Source: Actinomycetes bacterium
GTDB lineage: Bacteria; Actinomycetota; Acidimicrobiia; Acidimicrobiales; SZUA-35
Assembly: GCA_024276425.1 (NCBI GenBank)
Contig: JAJRXF010000180.1
Location: forward strand, 1-64,000
DNA: 64,000 nucleotides
Direction: 5' to 3'
Below are positions 1-9,223 of this stretch, in pieces; position 1 is the stretch's first letter; each line of letters opens with the position of its first letter. The notes under the pieces are model-generated. The model had not been told where the DNA came from and ran no database searches. It worked only from the letters and a program-made list of their open reading frames with translations. The position numbers and the translations under genes are program-made.

Positions 1-2878
1 CCGCTGTTGTGGTGGTTGTGGCCTCGGTAGTGGTGGTTGTGGCCTCGGTAGTGGTGGTTGTGGCCTCGGTAGTGGTGGTTGTGGCCTCGGTAGTGGTGGT
101 TGTGGCCTCGGTAGTGGTGGTTGTGGCCTCCTCTGTGAACGTCACGTTGGCGCTCTTAGTCACGGTGAGACCCGTCGCCACGTCCTGAGCGGTCAGGGCC
201 ACCGTAACGGTCCCGGCAACGTCGTACTGGATGTCAACTCGGAAAGGGTTCATGAGCCATGAGCTGGCCTGAGTGGGATCGGGCCAACTGATATCCCAGC
301 TCGGGTTCAAGAAGTCAGCCGGGTCGCCAACCAGTTCACAACCTGTCAGAGTTCCTGCTGCGATGGTGGCTGCACGACAAGACACTCCGAAGGGCGAGGC
401 AGCGGGAGCCGGATCCGACACCGTAACGTTGCGGGTTGCCGTGTCGTTTCCGCCTGGACCAGTGACTGAGACCGTCACCGTGTAGGTTCCGGGGGTGGTG
501 AAGGTATGGCTAATGGTGGCTCCCGAACCGGAAGGTCCTCCACTGATTTGCCAGGCGTAGGAATCGATTGAGCCACCACTATTGTTTACCGACCAGGAGC
601 CATTCTGACCTGTTTCACGGCTCGCCGGGCCGTTTACGGAAATAACGGGCGCAGGGTCAACCGGGGGAGGATCGGTGACAGTTACGAACAGTGATCCCTC
701 TCCCTCGACCGAGCCATCACTAGTAGAGACAGTGATTTCATAGGTGCCCGGCCCAGACCAGGAGGCTTCAAGACTGGTTCCGTTCGGAGTAACTGAGTCG
801 GCTCCCTGCACATTCCAATGGGGGTTTGGTGTTCCGTTCGGATTGGACGTTGTGACCGAGTAGCCGACCGTTTGGCCTACCTGCACGTTGGCGTCTCCGA
901 CGATTGTCAGCAGATAGGGCGGAGCCTTGTCGACAACCTCGATGGTGAGATTCGTTGTGTTGGTTCTGCCATCATCGGTCATGACCGTGAGGACAACACT
1001 CTTGGGGCCGGTGGTATCGAAGGTAACCGAAGGGTTCTGAGCCGTGGAGGATCCGGGTGTCCCTCCCTCAAAGGTCCACTCCCAGGAGGTTGGATCGCCC
1101 TGACTGGCATCGAAGAGCTTTGCCGCCTCACCGACGGTTACCTTGCTCGGAGCAGTCACCGCCGCCACTAACTCGACTTGAATATCGGAGGGAATGACCC
1201 TGACGGCGATGGTTTCAGAATCACAGATGTTGTCTGGGTCACAAGCTTCGAGCGTCACTCGATAGTCACCCGCGCTCGGGAACGTGTAATCAAAGCGGCC
1301 AAAGGAGATGATCGGCGCCAGAAATCCCGTGTCGGGCGAAACCGCTAGATCAAAGAACCGAGGATTCCCAGCCAGGGTGACAGATTGAAAGGTAATGGAC
1401 TCACCCACCTTGATCTGGCTTGCGGTTGAGGCTAGTTGAATGTCGATAATGGGCGGGGTGGTTGTCGACTCTGGGGCCGAGGAGAACGGTGTTGTTTCCG
1501 CTGGCCGTCCGGTGATTGGGGGGGCTGGTGGCGCCACACCCTCAACCGTGGTGGTCGTCTCCTCCAGCGTCGGGCCAAGCGGATCGACCTCGGGCTGGGT
1601 CAACTCGGGCCCACTGTCATTGAGCCCCTGTCCATCGTCAGGGACAAGCTGATCTTGGCTCGGCCCAGGGGCAGCGCTGTCACTTCGATCGCCCCCTCCG
1701 CTGAGTGCAATTGCCTGACCATCAACGCCGGGATCATCAATCGGAGCAGCGACAAAGCCCGAATCTGACCCTTGATCGTATTTGGCCACCGGGATAACGT
1801 CGCCATTTCTACGAACGAGTCCAGCCACTGTGGAGTTTGGATCATTGAACCAAACCGTCCCAGTTTCGGTCACGAGATCGAAGGATGCTCCAAGGGTTAT
1901 GCCATCAACGGACTGCCGAGCAACGATGCTCTTGGTTTCGAGATCGACGATAACGACCTCACCACGACTGAAGTCTGGGATGACTCCCCAACCTTGGGTA
2001 ACCGCTGGGGTTCCATAGCTTCCTGCCTCCATGGAGAAGAAGGCCTCAGAACTCGGGCAACCAGACTCGGCTGGGGACCACATCATGACTCCACCATCGT
2101 CGGAGACAACAAGCAGTTGACCGTCGCCACCACCGACTCCAAGCTTGGCACCATCGGGAAATTCCAGCCGAGGACAGACCACTCCAGACCCCTCCAGCCA
2201 GACTCGCTGATCATCAAGGTCGACACCTGCCTGTACTCCACCGAGATCTCGCAAGGCGACTGGGCCCGTCATCTCCGAAATGGTGATGCTGGCACCATCG
2301 GCGGAGAAGCGACGCATGGGTGCGTTAGGTTCCAGCGAAGAATAGAGCAGCGCACCATCCTCGGTAACGGCACCTTCAGATAGGCGGCCAGACACGGGGG
2401 CTGAAGGTCGACGCTCAAGGGTTTCAAGATCAATCGGAGCAACCGACCCTGGCTGAACCAACCAGCCAGAATCCTGGCTGGCCAGGATGTTCAGAGAAGC
2501 TCCAGGCTCACCAAACTTCACTCGCCCGGTGGCAATGGACCAGTCGGCCCCATCCAACCTGCTGACGGTACCGTCGGACTCGTTGACCAGAATCGCATCC
2601 GAACCCCACTGTACGACTTCGAAGCGGTCACCCTGATCGGCCACCCCCAGAGAAGTGGCGATGGATCCGCTGCCCCCATCAAGCAGTGACACTCCACCGA
2701 TGGCGAGCGAGGGAAGCCAAACCGAGCCATCGGCCAAACGAAGCTCAACCTCAGCCCGAGGATCGGAGCGAACGACGAAAACGCCAGCCAGCAGAATCAG
2801 AGCGGCCGCGACCGCACCAAAGACCACGCCGTCAACTCGGGGACCAACCTGCTGTTGAAGTTTCTGTAACCGACTCAC
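1..2878 (-). CDS. membrane-anchored PKD/Ig-like repeat surface protein (partial, C-terminus beyond window)
   Basis: Open minus-strand frame of 959 codons running off the left edge. GTG start at 2878, chosen because GGAGG lies about 9 bases upstream. A short basic N-terminus is followed by one membrane segment (about residues 18-36). Residues 40-400 are a Gly/Asp-rich stretch that looks like a beta-propeller (for example GVGGGDGQLLVVSDDGG), though no family is recognised. A Pro/Thr linker follows, then about five Ig/PKD-like beta domains (roughly residues 480-905; signature strands such as GDYRVTLEACDPDN and PGTYTVTVSVTGPGG). The tail is a Thr/Glu/Ala repeat. Probably a cell-surface protein anchored at its N-terminus, with an extended exposed stalk. 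The end may carry a further membrane helix or sorting signal outside the window. No partner genes are visible; function unknown. Confidence 0.8.
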   Translation of the reverse strand, partial: MSRLQKLQQQVGPRVDGVVFGAVAAALILLAGVFVVRSDPRAEVELRLADGSVWLPSLAIGGVSLLDGGSGSIATSLGVADQGDRFEVVQWGSDAILVNESDGTVSRLDGADWSIATGRVKFGEPGASLNILASQDSGWLVQPGSVAPIDLETLERRPSAPVSGRLSEGAVTEDGALLYSSLEPNAPMRRFSADGASITISEMTGPVALRDLGGVQAGVDLDDQRVWLEGSGVVCPRLEFPDGAKLGVGGGDGQLLVVSDDGGVMMWSPAESGCPSSEAFFSMEAGSYGTPAVTQGWGVIPDFSRGEVVIVDLETKSIVARQSVDGITLGASFDLVTETGTVWFNDPNSTVAGLVRRNGDVIPVAKYDQGSDSGFVAAPIDDPGVDGQAIALSGGGDRSDSAAPGPSQDQLVPDDGQGLNDSGPELTQPEVDPLGPTLEETTTTVEGVAPPAPPITGRPAETTPFSSAPESTTTPPIIDIQLASTASQIKVGESITFQSVTLAGNPRFFDLAVSPDTGFLAPIISFGRFDYTFPSAGDYRVTLEACDPDNICDSETIAVRVIPSDIQVELVAAVTAPSKVTVGEAAKLFDASQGDPTSWEWTFEGGTPGSSTAQNPSVTFDTTGPKSVVLTVMTDDGRTNTTNLTIEVVDKAPPYLLTIVGDANVQVGQTVGYSVTTSNPNGTPNPHWNVQGADSVTPNGTSLEASWSGPGTYEITVSTSDGSVEGEGSLFVTVTDPPPVDPAPVISVNGPASRETGQNGSWSVNNSGGSIDSYAWQISGGPSGSGATISHTFTTPGTYTVTVSVTGPGGNDTATRNVTVSDPAPAASPFGVSCRAATIAAGTLTGCELVGDPADFLNPSWDISWPDPTQASSWLMNPFRVDIQYDVAGTVTVALTAQDVATGLTVTKSANVTFTEEATTTTTEATTTTTEATTTTTEATTTTTEATTTTTEATTTTTA
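10..130 (-). repeat. 21-bp in-frame tandem repeat (TEATTTT, about 6 copies)
   Basis: Five perfect 21-bp units (10-30, 31-51, 52-72, 73-93, 94-114) plus a diverging sixth. Each encodes the heptapeptide TEATTTT in the minus-strand surface protein. The period is a multiple of three, so copy-number change would alter the linker length without a frameshift. The array may continue past the left edge. Confidence 0.95.
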
Positions 2879-3050
2879 GACCTCGTACCTCCACTCCTGG
2901 CCTGCCAAGGCCAACGAGGAAACCGCATTCTGTCCGGACGGGGATCCGCATCTCCCCAACCCAGTTCTCCAGTCTGCCAGGTTCCGCCCCTGACTTCCTG
3001 TTCGTTGACTAATGCTGGGGAGATACCGATCATTCAGGTTCCCGTCGGCC

Positions 3051-3067
3051 ATTGCGGGCTCCGCAAT
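3051..3067. other. 7-bp perfect stem-loop between htpX and the surface-protein gene
   Basis: ATTGCGG, a 3-base loop (GCT), then CCGCAAT. It lies about 100 bases past the htpX stop on the minus strand, inside the 285-bp gap at 2879-3163. There is no T-run on either side, so it is not a classical intrinsic terminator. Nothing else recognisable was seen in the gap. Confidence 0.35.
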
Positions 3068-3163
3068 AGTTCTTCCCACTCATATTGCCCACAGAAGCGC
3101 CGACTGGCATCGGGGATTCCCCCAAACAATCCCCCAGTAAAGCGATGAATCGGCGACTAACTG

Positions 3164-4015
3164 TCAGCGCCACTCCTGGGTCCGGAGCCGCCGAATTCGT
3201 TCGGCCGGATCAGGGTGAGTGGCAAAGAGCTTCGACATGGCGACCCGTCGGTTAGCCAAAGGATTGATGATGTAATGGCTGGCTTGGGGTGGGGGGATAT
3301 TCGACGAGATCTGCAAGCTGTAGCCGTGAAGTTTCTCCAAAGCTCGGGCCAATGATTCTCCCTCGCCAAGCATCCGCGCTGCATCTCGATCGGCCTCGAA
3401 CTCTCGACTCCGACTGATGGCCATTTGGATCAGACCAGCAGCCATCGGGGCCAGCATGGCAAAAGCCAACAAGATGATGGGGTTCCCATCGTTGTTGGCT
3501 CGCCGCCGACCACCGAACAGCCCGCTGTACATAGCCATATTGGCGGCGTAACTGATAGCAGTGGCGATGGCTGCCGCCACCGAGCCAGTAAGAATATCCC
3601 GGCTTTTGACGTGGGATAGTTCGTGGGCAAGTACCCCGCGGACCTCCCCCCATTCGAGTGTCTGAAGCAGACCCTGGGTCACACACACGGCGGCGTTAGA
3701 CGGGTTCCGACCGGTGGCAAAAGCATTTGGCTGCTGTTCCGGCGAGATATAGAGTCTGGGCATTGGCATGTTGGCCAGAGCAGTCAACTCCACCATTATG
3801 GAGTGATACTCCGGGTATTGGATGGGTGAGATCTCGATCGCCTTAGCTGATCGAATAGCGAGGGTGTCACTACGCCAATAGGACCAACCAACGGTGCCTA
3901 GAGCAAGGATGGCACCAATGGTCAGCCCGCCTCGGCCACCAAGGGCGGCTCCGGCCATCATGAACAGACTTGCCAGTCCTCCAAGGAGTACGGCAGTCTT
4001 CAACCCGTTTTTCAT
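3164..4015 (-). CDS. htpX: HtpX-like M48 membrane zinc metalloprotease
   Basis: 283 aa, the usual HtpX length. HtpX proteases degrade misfolded or damaged membrane proteins at the inner membrane. Two N-terminal membrane segments (about 7-25 and 31-46), then the catalytic HELSH at 131-135 (two zinc His and the Glu), two further hydrophobic segments (about 143-165 and 180-200), and the third zinc ligand in SREFEAD near residue 205. C-terminal ATHPDPAERIRRL is typical. ATG with AAGGGG just upstream. The gene starts 8 bases after acs, so it is likely cotranscribed with acs and the tetR gene, although no functional link is obvious. Confidence 0.93.
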   Translation of the reverse strand: MKNGLKTAVLLGGLASLFMMAGAALGGRGGLTIGAILALGTVGWSYWRSDTLAIRSAKAIEISPIQYPEYHSIMVELTALANMPMPRLYISPEQQPNAFATGRNPSNAAVCVTQGLLQTLEWGEVRGVLAHELSHVKSRDILTGSVAAAIATAISYAANMAMYSGLFGGRRRANNDGNPIILLAFAMLAPMAAGLIQMAISRSREFEADRDAARMLGEGESLARALEKLHGYSLQISSNIPPPQASHYIINPLANRRVAMSKLFATHPDPAERIRRLRTQEWR

Positions 4016-4023
4016 CTTGCCCC

Positions 4024-5979
4024 TTAGTCGTCCTCGCCAGCCGATGCGCGGTCTGCAATCTCCTGGACAACTGCTGGGTCGGCCAGAGTTGTCGTGTCAC
4101 CGAGCGATCGGCCATCGGCCACATCACGTAGTAGCCTCCGCATGATCTTTCCTGAGCGAGTTTTGGGAAGGTCCGGCACGATGACAACCGTCTTTGGACG
4201 AGCGATTTTTCCGAGTTTATCGCCAACATGAGCGCGAATCTCATCGCCAAGCTCTTGAGATGCTTCGTGGGTACCGCGGAGAATTACATAGCCAATAATG
4301 GCCTGCCCAGTCAGATCATCGTTGCCACCAACGACCGCTGCTTCGGCCACCGCTGGGTGACCGACTAGCGCCGATTCTACTTCGGTCGTCGAAATCCGGT
4401 GACCCGATACGTTCATAACATCATCGACTCGTCCGAGTAGCCAGAGATAACCGTCGGCGTCAAGCTTGGCCCCATCACCAGCAAAGTAACGACCCTCATA
4501 GGTTGACCAGTATGTCTCCCGATAGCGTTCTTCGTCGCCCCAGATTCCTCGCAACATCGAAGGCCACGGACGAGAAATCGTGAGATAGCCCCCGCCTTCG
4601 GTCACCACATTGCCGCCGTCATCCACCAAATCAACAAACACCCCAGGGATAGCGCCACAGGCCGATCCCGGTTTGGTCTCGGTGACGCCTGGCATCGGCG
4701 CAATCATGTGTCCCCCGGTTTCGGTCTGCCACCAGGTGTCAACAATGGGGCGCTCACCACCTCCAATGTTGTCGTGATACCACATCCACGCCTCCGGATT
4801 GATTGGCTCACCCACCGTTCCTAATACTCGCAACGACGTCAGATCGTGACGAGCTGGCTCTTCAGTCCCCCACTTCATGAACATTCGAATAGCAGTCGGA
4901 GCGGTATAAAGCTGGGTAACCCCGTAACGCTCGATGATCTCCCAGAACCGGTCCTTGTTTGGGGTGTCCGGCGTTCCCTCATACATGACCGAGGTACATC
5001 CGTTGGTGAGTGGGCCATACACGATGTAGCTATGTCCGGTTACCCAGCCAATGTCAGCAGCGCACCAATAGACATCAGTCTCAGGTTTGAGGTCGAAAAT
5101 GTACTTGTGGGAGAAGGCCACCTGCGTCAGGTACCCGCCGGTCGTGTGCATGATTCCTTTGGGCTTGGCCGTGGTCCCCGAGGTATAGAGCAGGTACAGC
5201 AACTGCTCGGAGTCCATTGGCTCCGCCGGACAGTCCGGCGACGCGTCCGCCATCAGGTCGTGCCACCAAAGGTCACGGCCCTCGACCATCTCCGGATTGG
5301 TGTCACAGCGGTTGGCGACGATTACCTTCTCGACCGATGGGGCCCCAATGTCCAAAGCAGCATCAACGGTAGGCTTCAGCAAGGCAGCCGATCCCTTACG
5401 GAACCCAGCATCGGCGGTAATGATGAGCTTGGTTTCGGCATCGTTGCAACGGTCCACGATGGCGTCGGCGGAGAAACCACCAAAGATCACCGAGTGGGCC
5501 ACACCGATACGAGTACAGGCCAACATGGCTATCGGCAGCTCAAGGATCATGGGCATGTAGATGGCAACCCTGTCACCCTTTTGAAGCCCAAGACTTTTGA
5601 GGACATTGGCAAACTTCTTGACCTCAGTAAGAAGCTCGCTATAGGTCAGGGTGACCTTGTCCCCGGGCTCGCCCTCCCAGTGATAGGCAACTTTGTCTCC
5701 CCTGCCCGCCTCGACGTGGCGGTCAAGACAGTTGTAGGAGACGTTGAGCTTGCCGCCGACAAACCAGTGGGCAAAGGGGAGCTTCCAGTTCAGCGTGGTT
5801 TCAAAGTCAGCATCCCAACTCAACAACTCTCGTGCCTGCCGGGCCCAGAACGCCTCATAGTCGGCCTCTGCCTCGTCGTACAAGGACCGATCACTGGTGT
5901 TGGCCTGAGCGGCGAAAGCAGCCGACGGAACAAACTTCCGCTGCTCATTCTCATAAACCTCGATCGCTGGCTCTGACAT
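4024..5979 (-). CDS. acs: acetyl-CoA synthetase (AMP-forming)
   Basis: 651 aa, full length for Acs. Converts acetate, ATP and CoA to acetyl-CoA, AMP and PPi in the cytoplasm. The ATP-binding signature YTSGTTAKPKG is at 265-275, WWQTETGG follows mid-protein, and the C-terminal domain ends with the KTRSGKIMRR motif whose Lys611 is the conserved catalytic residue (and acetylation site in studied Acs enzymes). ATG start with GAGGAG 7 bases upstream. Preceded by a tetR-type gene 53 bases away and followed closely by htpX. The TetR protein may regulate it (inference from position only). Confidence 0.97.
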   Translation of the reverse strand: MSEPAIEVYENEQRKFVPSAAFAAQANTSDRSLYDEAEADYEAFWARQARELLSWDADFETTLNWKLPFAHWFVGGKLNVSYNCLDRHVEAGRGDKVAYHWEGEPGDKVTLTYSELLTEVKKFANVLKSLGLQKGDRVAIYMPMILELPIAMLACTRIGVAHSVIFGGFSADAIVDRCNDAETKLIITADAGFRKGSAALLKPTVDAALDIGAPSVEKVIVANRCDTNPEMVEGRDLWWHDLMADASPDCPAEPMDSEQLLYLLYTSGTTAKPKGIMHTTGGYLTQVAFSHKYIFDLKPETDVYWCAADIGWVTGHSYIVYGPLTNGCTSVMYEGTPDTPNKDRFWEIIERYGVTQLYTAPTAIRMFMKWGTEEPARHDLTSLRVLGTVGEPINPEAWMWYHDNIGGGERPIVDTWWQTETGGHMIAPMPGVTETKPGSACGAIPGVFVDLVDDGGNVVTEGGGYLTISRPWPSMLRGIWGDEERYRETYWSTYEGRYFAGDGAKLDADGYLWLLGRVDDVMNVSGHRISTTEVESALVGHPAVAEAAVVGGNDDLTGQAIIGYVILRGTHEASQELGDEIRAHVGDKLGKIARPKTVVIVPDLPKTRSGKIMRRLLRDVADGRSLGDTTTLADPAVVQEIADRASAGEDD

Positions 5980-6032
5980 TCTCTCGCTCCTCGGAGATCA
6001 AATGGGTAGTGGGCTGATCGTAACCCGCTCGT

Positions 6033-6665
6033 TCAGTCCAGACCGTATGTGGCTCGCAAACCTGCCACCAGAGCATCGAGGCCGCGCTTGAAGATCTCGT
6101 CTGGAGTGACTTCCTGGCTTATATTAATGAAGAGGGCGAAGTCTTCATCATCCAGTTCACTGGTGTCAACTACGAGCCCATCTCGGATCTGGCGCATCGA
6201 ACCGAACTCGGTAGCGGCATGGCCAAGAACATAAGAAACACAGAAATGAAACGCCTGCCCAGATTGCAGAACGTCGAGTCCCGCTGCCTTGAAACGCTCG
6301 AGTGCCCACCGGAGAACGCGGAAGGCTGACATCGAGCGGCCGGGTCGATTAACGAAGAGTTCCAGGGAGCCCGGATGTTCCAACATCACCTGGTGAAACG
6401 AACGAAGGGCGCTTCGGATTGCCTGCTCCCAGTCTGAATCCGGCAGTTCTTGTGGCAGTTCTATCTTGTCATAGAGTTGATCGAGGACAGCATCGAGAAG
6501 GTCATCCTTGTTGGACACATAGTGGTAGAGCGACATGGCTTCGACCCCGAGTTCGGCGCCGAGTTTGCGCATCGAGAGGCCGGGAAGGCCAACGTCACCG
6601 ATCATGGCCAGAGCCCGCTCGGCGATACGTTGACGCGACAGAGGGGTTCGATCGACGATGGCCAT
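6033..6665 (-). CDS. TetR/AcrR-family transcriptional regulator
   Basis: 210 aa. The N-terminal helix-turn-helix is clear (GLSMRKLGAELGVEAMSLYHY, residues about 29-49), followed by NKDDLLDAV, as in TetR proteins. The remaining about 140 residues form a helical ligand-binding domain of the TetR_C type. Ligand unknown. Located upstream of acs and htpX on the same strand, so autoregulation of this cluster is plausible. The start sits in ATGGCCATC with no strong ribosome site. No palindromic operator was convincingly found in the short flanks. Confidence 0.9.
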   Translation of the reverse strand: MAIVDRTPLSRQRIAERALAMIGDVGLPGLSMRKLGAELGVEAMSLYHYVSNKDDLLDAVLDQLYDKIELPQELPDSDWEQAIRSALRSFHQVMLEHPGSLELFVNRPGRSMSAFRVLRWALERFKAAGLDVLQSGQAFHFCVSYVLGHAATEFGSMRQIRDGLVVDTSELDDEDFALFINISQEVTPDEIFKRGLDALVAGLRATYGLD

Positions 6666-6749
6666 TGGCTCAGATTACCAAGTCAAGTCGTCGGAGACCT
6701 CAGGGCGAGTCGAACCGGCGTCACACCAGTACTTGGCTAGCAGCATCAC

Positions 6750-7679
6750 TCACGAAGAGTAAGTCAGGACGAGCCAGCTCCCAAGACCGCTCGGATCGGT
6801 GAGGGCAGCAGACTCCCCAACACGACTGCGCATTCGGAACGCCTTCAGCGTCGGGGCATCGGCATGTTCTTGCCAGTATGCCCGACCCTCCTCAACCAGT
6901 TGCCCAATTCCCCAGTGGCCAAGCCAGTCTGCCTGGTTGGTGACGGTGTCTGGCTTCGGCAACTGATCGACCGCTACGTCGGTGGTGATGTCCCATTGCC
7001 CCGGTTCGAAAAGCGGGTCATGTCCTCGTCGATGTTGCTGATAAGTCCGAAGCCAGCCGCCACGATTGGCGAGCTCTGCGGTCGTCTTCAGCCCATAGTC
7101 AAACACAATAAGCTTGGAGGCCCCCCGCTCAAGTACGTTCGTGACCCATTGCCTAGCAGCGGACAACATGGGAGCCCGCTGGCCCACGGCAAGCTCAAAC
7201 CCGGGCTGGAACCCTTTGGGGCAATCAACGAGTCGTTCTCTTCTACCCTCAGCATTGCCCTCTATATAAACCTCCCGCCAGCCTCTGGCTTGCCGTTCGA
7301 CGACCCGAAACACCAGGTTGTCCAGAAGCTCGTTGGCAATCACGACCGAGCCACGGAGATCCCCCGGGAGTGGCGTGCGAGCGGCCCGATCAACTCCGAG
7401 AAGCTCCCAGGCCCGGGCGCAAGGAGGGTCGGCCTTGGTCAGGCTCTTGAGCAGCGTCCCAGGACCCGTACCGGCGTCGATGACCCGAAAGTTGGGTGGT
7501 CGTCCGTTGTCAGCCCACCAAGAGTTCACCGCACGGGCGAGCACCGCTCCAAAGAGTGGCCCAACCTCGGAGCTGGTTAGGAAGTCGCCGCTTCTCCCGC
7601 CAGCCACCCCTCGACCTGAACCGTAGAATCCGTTTGGTCCATACAGACTTTGCTCCATGAACGCATCGAAGCGCTGCAC
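6750..7679 (-). CDS. MidA/NDUFAF7-like SAM-dependent protein arginine methyltransferase (COG1565 type)
   Basis: 309 aa. GRSGDFLTSSEVGPLFG (29-45) is the family hallmark of DUF185/Methyltransf_28 proteins. VIDAGTGPGTL (66-76) is the SAM-binding motif and VVIANELLDNL (113-122) the following family motif. GTG start preceded by GGGAGG at 8 bases. In mitochondria NDUFAF7 dimethylates an Arg of NDUFS2 (the NuoD homologue) and is needed for complex I assembly. Here the gene is the last of the 11-gene nuo operon, 17 bases after nuoN, and the target-equivalent Arg (Arg89) is present in that operon's NuoD. Role as a complex I maturation factor is inferred. It is shorter than eukaryotic homologues. Confidence 0.85.
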   Translation of the reverse strand: MQRFDAFMEQSLYGPNGFYGSGRGVAGGRSGDFLTSSEVGPLFGAVLARAVNSWWADNGRPPNFRVIDAGTGPGTLLKSLTKADPPCARAWELLGVDRAARTPLPGDLRGSVVIANELLDNLVFRVVERQARGWREVYIEGNAEGRRERLVDCPKGFQPGFELAVGQRAPMLSAARQWVTNVLERGASKLIVFDYGLKTTAELANRGGWLRTYQQHRRGHDPLFEPGQWDITTDVAVDQLPKPDTVTNQADWLGHWGIGQLVEEGRAYWQEHADAPTLKAFRMRSRVGESAALTDPSGLGSWLVLTYSS

Positions 7680-7696
7680 GGCCTGAGCCTCCCAAA

Positions 7697-9217
7697 CTAG
7701 GGTAAGGCCAGTTGGAGACTGCCGGAAATATCGCTAACGAGGCCGGGCAGAATGCCACTGACAATGGTTACCAACAAGGTCAGAGCGAGTGCCACCTGCA
7801 ACGCGGGTGGAGTCACGATCCGGGACGTATCACCATCGGGCGTTGGCAGGAACCACATCTGACGGGTGATATTGAGGTAGTAGACGGCGGCAATGACCGA
7901 GTTTACTGCCAAGACGATGGCCAGCATGATACCCAGGTAGCGGTTGCCGTCCGTGAGGACTCGGAATAGTTCGAACTTTGCCCACCATCCACCCGCTGGA
8001 GGGATACCAGCCAAAGAGAACAAGAACATCGTCATGGCTAGAGTCAGCCCTGGGGCATACCCAAACATGCCGCCGTAGCTGGAGATCTCGGCAGAACCCG
8101 TCTTGCGGGCAGCAATAATCACCACGGCAAAAGCCCCAAGGTTCATGGCGGCGTAGATCACTAGATAGGTGACCATGGCCGATGGCACCCGGTCGACGTT
8201 CGTTCCATAGACCGCCAATGGAGCCATGATGTAGCCAGCCTGGGCTACACCGGAATATGCCAGCATGCGCACCAGGTTCGTCTGCCGCAAGGCAATAAGG
8301 TTGCCCACCGTCATGGTCACCCCAGCAAGGACGGCCATCAAGGGCTCAACAACGTCAGACTGGCCGGGGAAGGCCACGATGACCACATTCATGAGAGCGA
8401 CAAAACCGGCCGCCTTGGATGCGACAGCAAGAAAGGCGGTGAGGGGAGTCGGTGCGCCCTCGTAGGTGTCCGGTGCCCAAGTGTGAAAAGGCACGGCCGA
8501 GACCTTGAAGCCGAAACCGATGACGCTGAACACGATGGCCAAGGTGATCAATGGCTTCGATTCGCCAATGGACAAGGCAGCAGCAATGTCAACCAGCTTG
8601 GTTGATCCGGCCAGTCCGTAAAGTAGTGACATGCCATAGAGCAAGATGGCCGAGGCAAAGACGCCCATCAGCATGTACTTGAGTCCCGCCTCATTGGACC
8701 TAAGGTCCCGCTTGCGCCAGGCCGCCATAAGATAGGCGGGAATCGAGATCAGTTCGAGCGCTACGAAAATTGAGATGAGATCCCGGGATGAACTCATCAC
8801 CAGCATGCCGAGAATCGATGCAGCAATAAGCTGATAAAACTCGCTGTCGTAATAGTCACCTTCGCTCATGTAGTTCGTCGATAGCAACGCGATCACGTAA
8901 CCCGTGAGAAGAAACAGGCCCTTCAGAACCAGCGAATAGCGATCCACAACATAGGCCCCGTCAAATAGGGACCGGGGCAACTCATCTTCCTGACTCCAAA
9001 GGGTTAGGACAGGAATGAGGGCAGCCAGGAAGGCAAAGCTGGTCAGGGTTGGCATTAGCTTGCGTACCCGCTCCAGCCCGACAAGATCGATGATCGTGAT
9101 CAAAGCACCAGCCGCCAACAGCACCAACTCGGGCGCTACCGCATGCCAATCAATCGCAGGCCGATTGAATGGCTCCAGTGTCACTTGAGCCAGAAGGCTG
9201 GCGGCGTAGGCAAACAT
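7697..9217 (-). CDS. nuoN: NADH-quinone oxidoreductase subunit N (11-subunit complex)
   Basis: 506 aa antiporter-like membrane subunit of complex I, about 14 transmembrane helices, proton pumping. The conserved Glu of helix 5 is visible in FVALELISIPAYL, and the Lys-containing helix in FKVSAVPFHTWAPD. Starts 6 bases after nuoM and is followed 17 bases later by the methyltransferase gene. Differs substantially from the second NuoN at 21637, so the two operons are not a recent duplication. Confidence 0.95.
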   Translation of the reverse strand: MFAYAASLLAQVTLEPFNRPAIDWHAVAPELVLLAAGALITIIDLVGLERVRKLMPTLTSFAFLAALIPVLTLWSQEDELPRSLFDGAYVVDRYSLVLKGLFLLTGYVIALLSTNYMSEGDYYDSEFYQLIAASILGMLVMSSSRDLISIFVALELISIPAYLMAAWRKRDLRSNEAGLKYMLMGVFASAILLYGMSLLYGLAGSTKLVDIAAALSIGESKPLITLAIVFSVIGFGFKVSAVPFHTWAPDTYEGAPTPLTAFLAVASKAAGFVALMNVVIVAFPGQSDVVEPLMAVLAGVTMTVGNLIALRQTNLVRMLAYSGVAQAGYIMAPLAVYGTNVDRVPSAMVTYLVIYAAMNLGAFAVVIIAARKTGSAEISSYGGMFGYAPGLTLAMTMFLFSLAGIPPAGGWWAKFELFRVLTDGNRYLGIMLAIVLAVNSVIAAVYYLNITRQMWFLPTPDGDTSRIVTPPALQVALALTLLVTIVSGILPGLVSDISGSLQLALP

Positions 9218-9223
9218 TGGCGC

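Noticed and set aside
10-130. CRISPR-like short regular repeat at the left edge
   Set aside because: Units are contiguous with no spacers, the period is 21 bp, and they translate in frame as TEATTTT within a long open frame.
4846-5976. Long plus-strand open frame of 376 codons
   Set aside because: It is entirely antisense to acs, which has clear enzyme motifs; the plus-strand translation has no domain and reflects G+C-rich codon bias.
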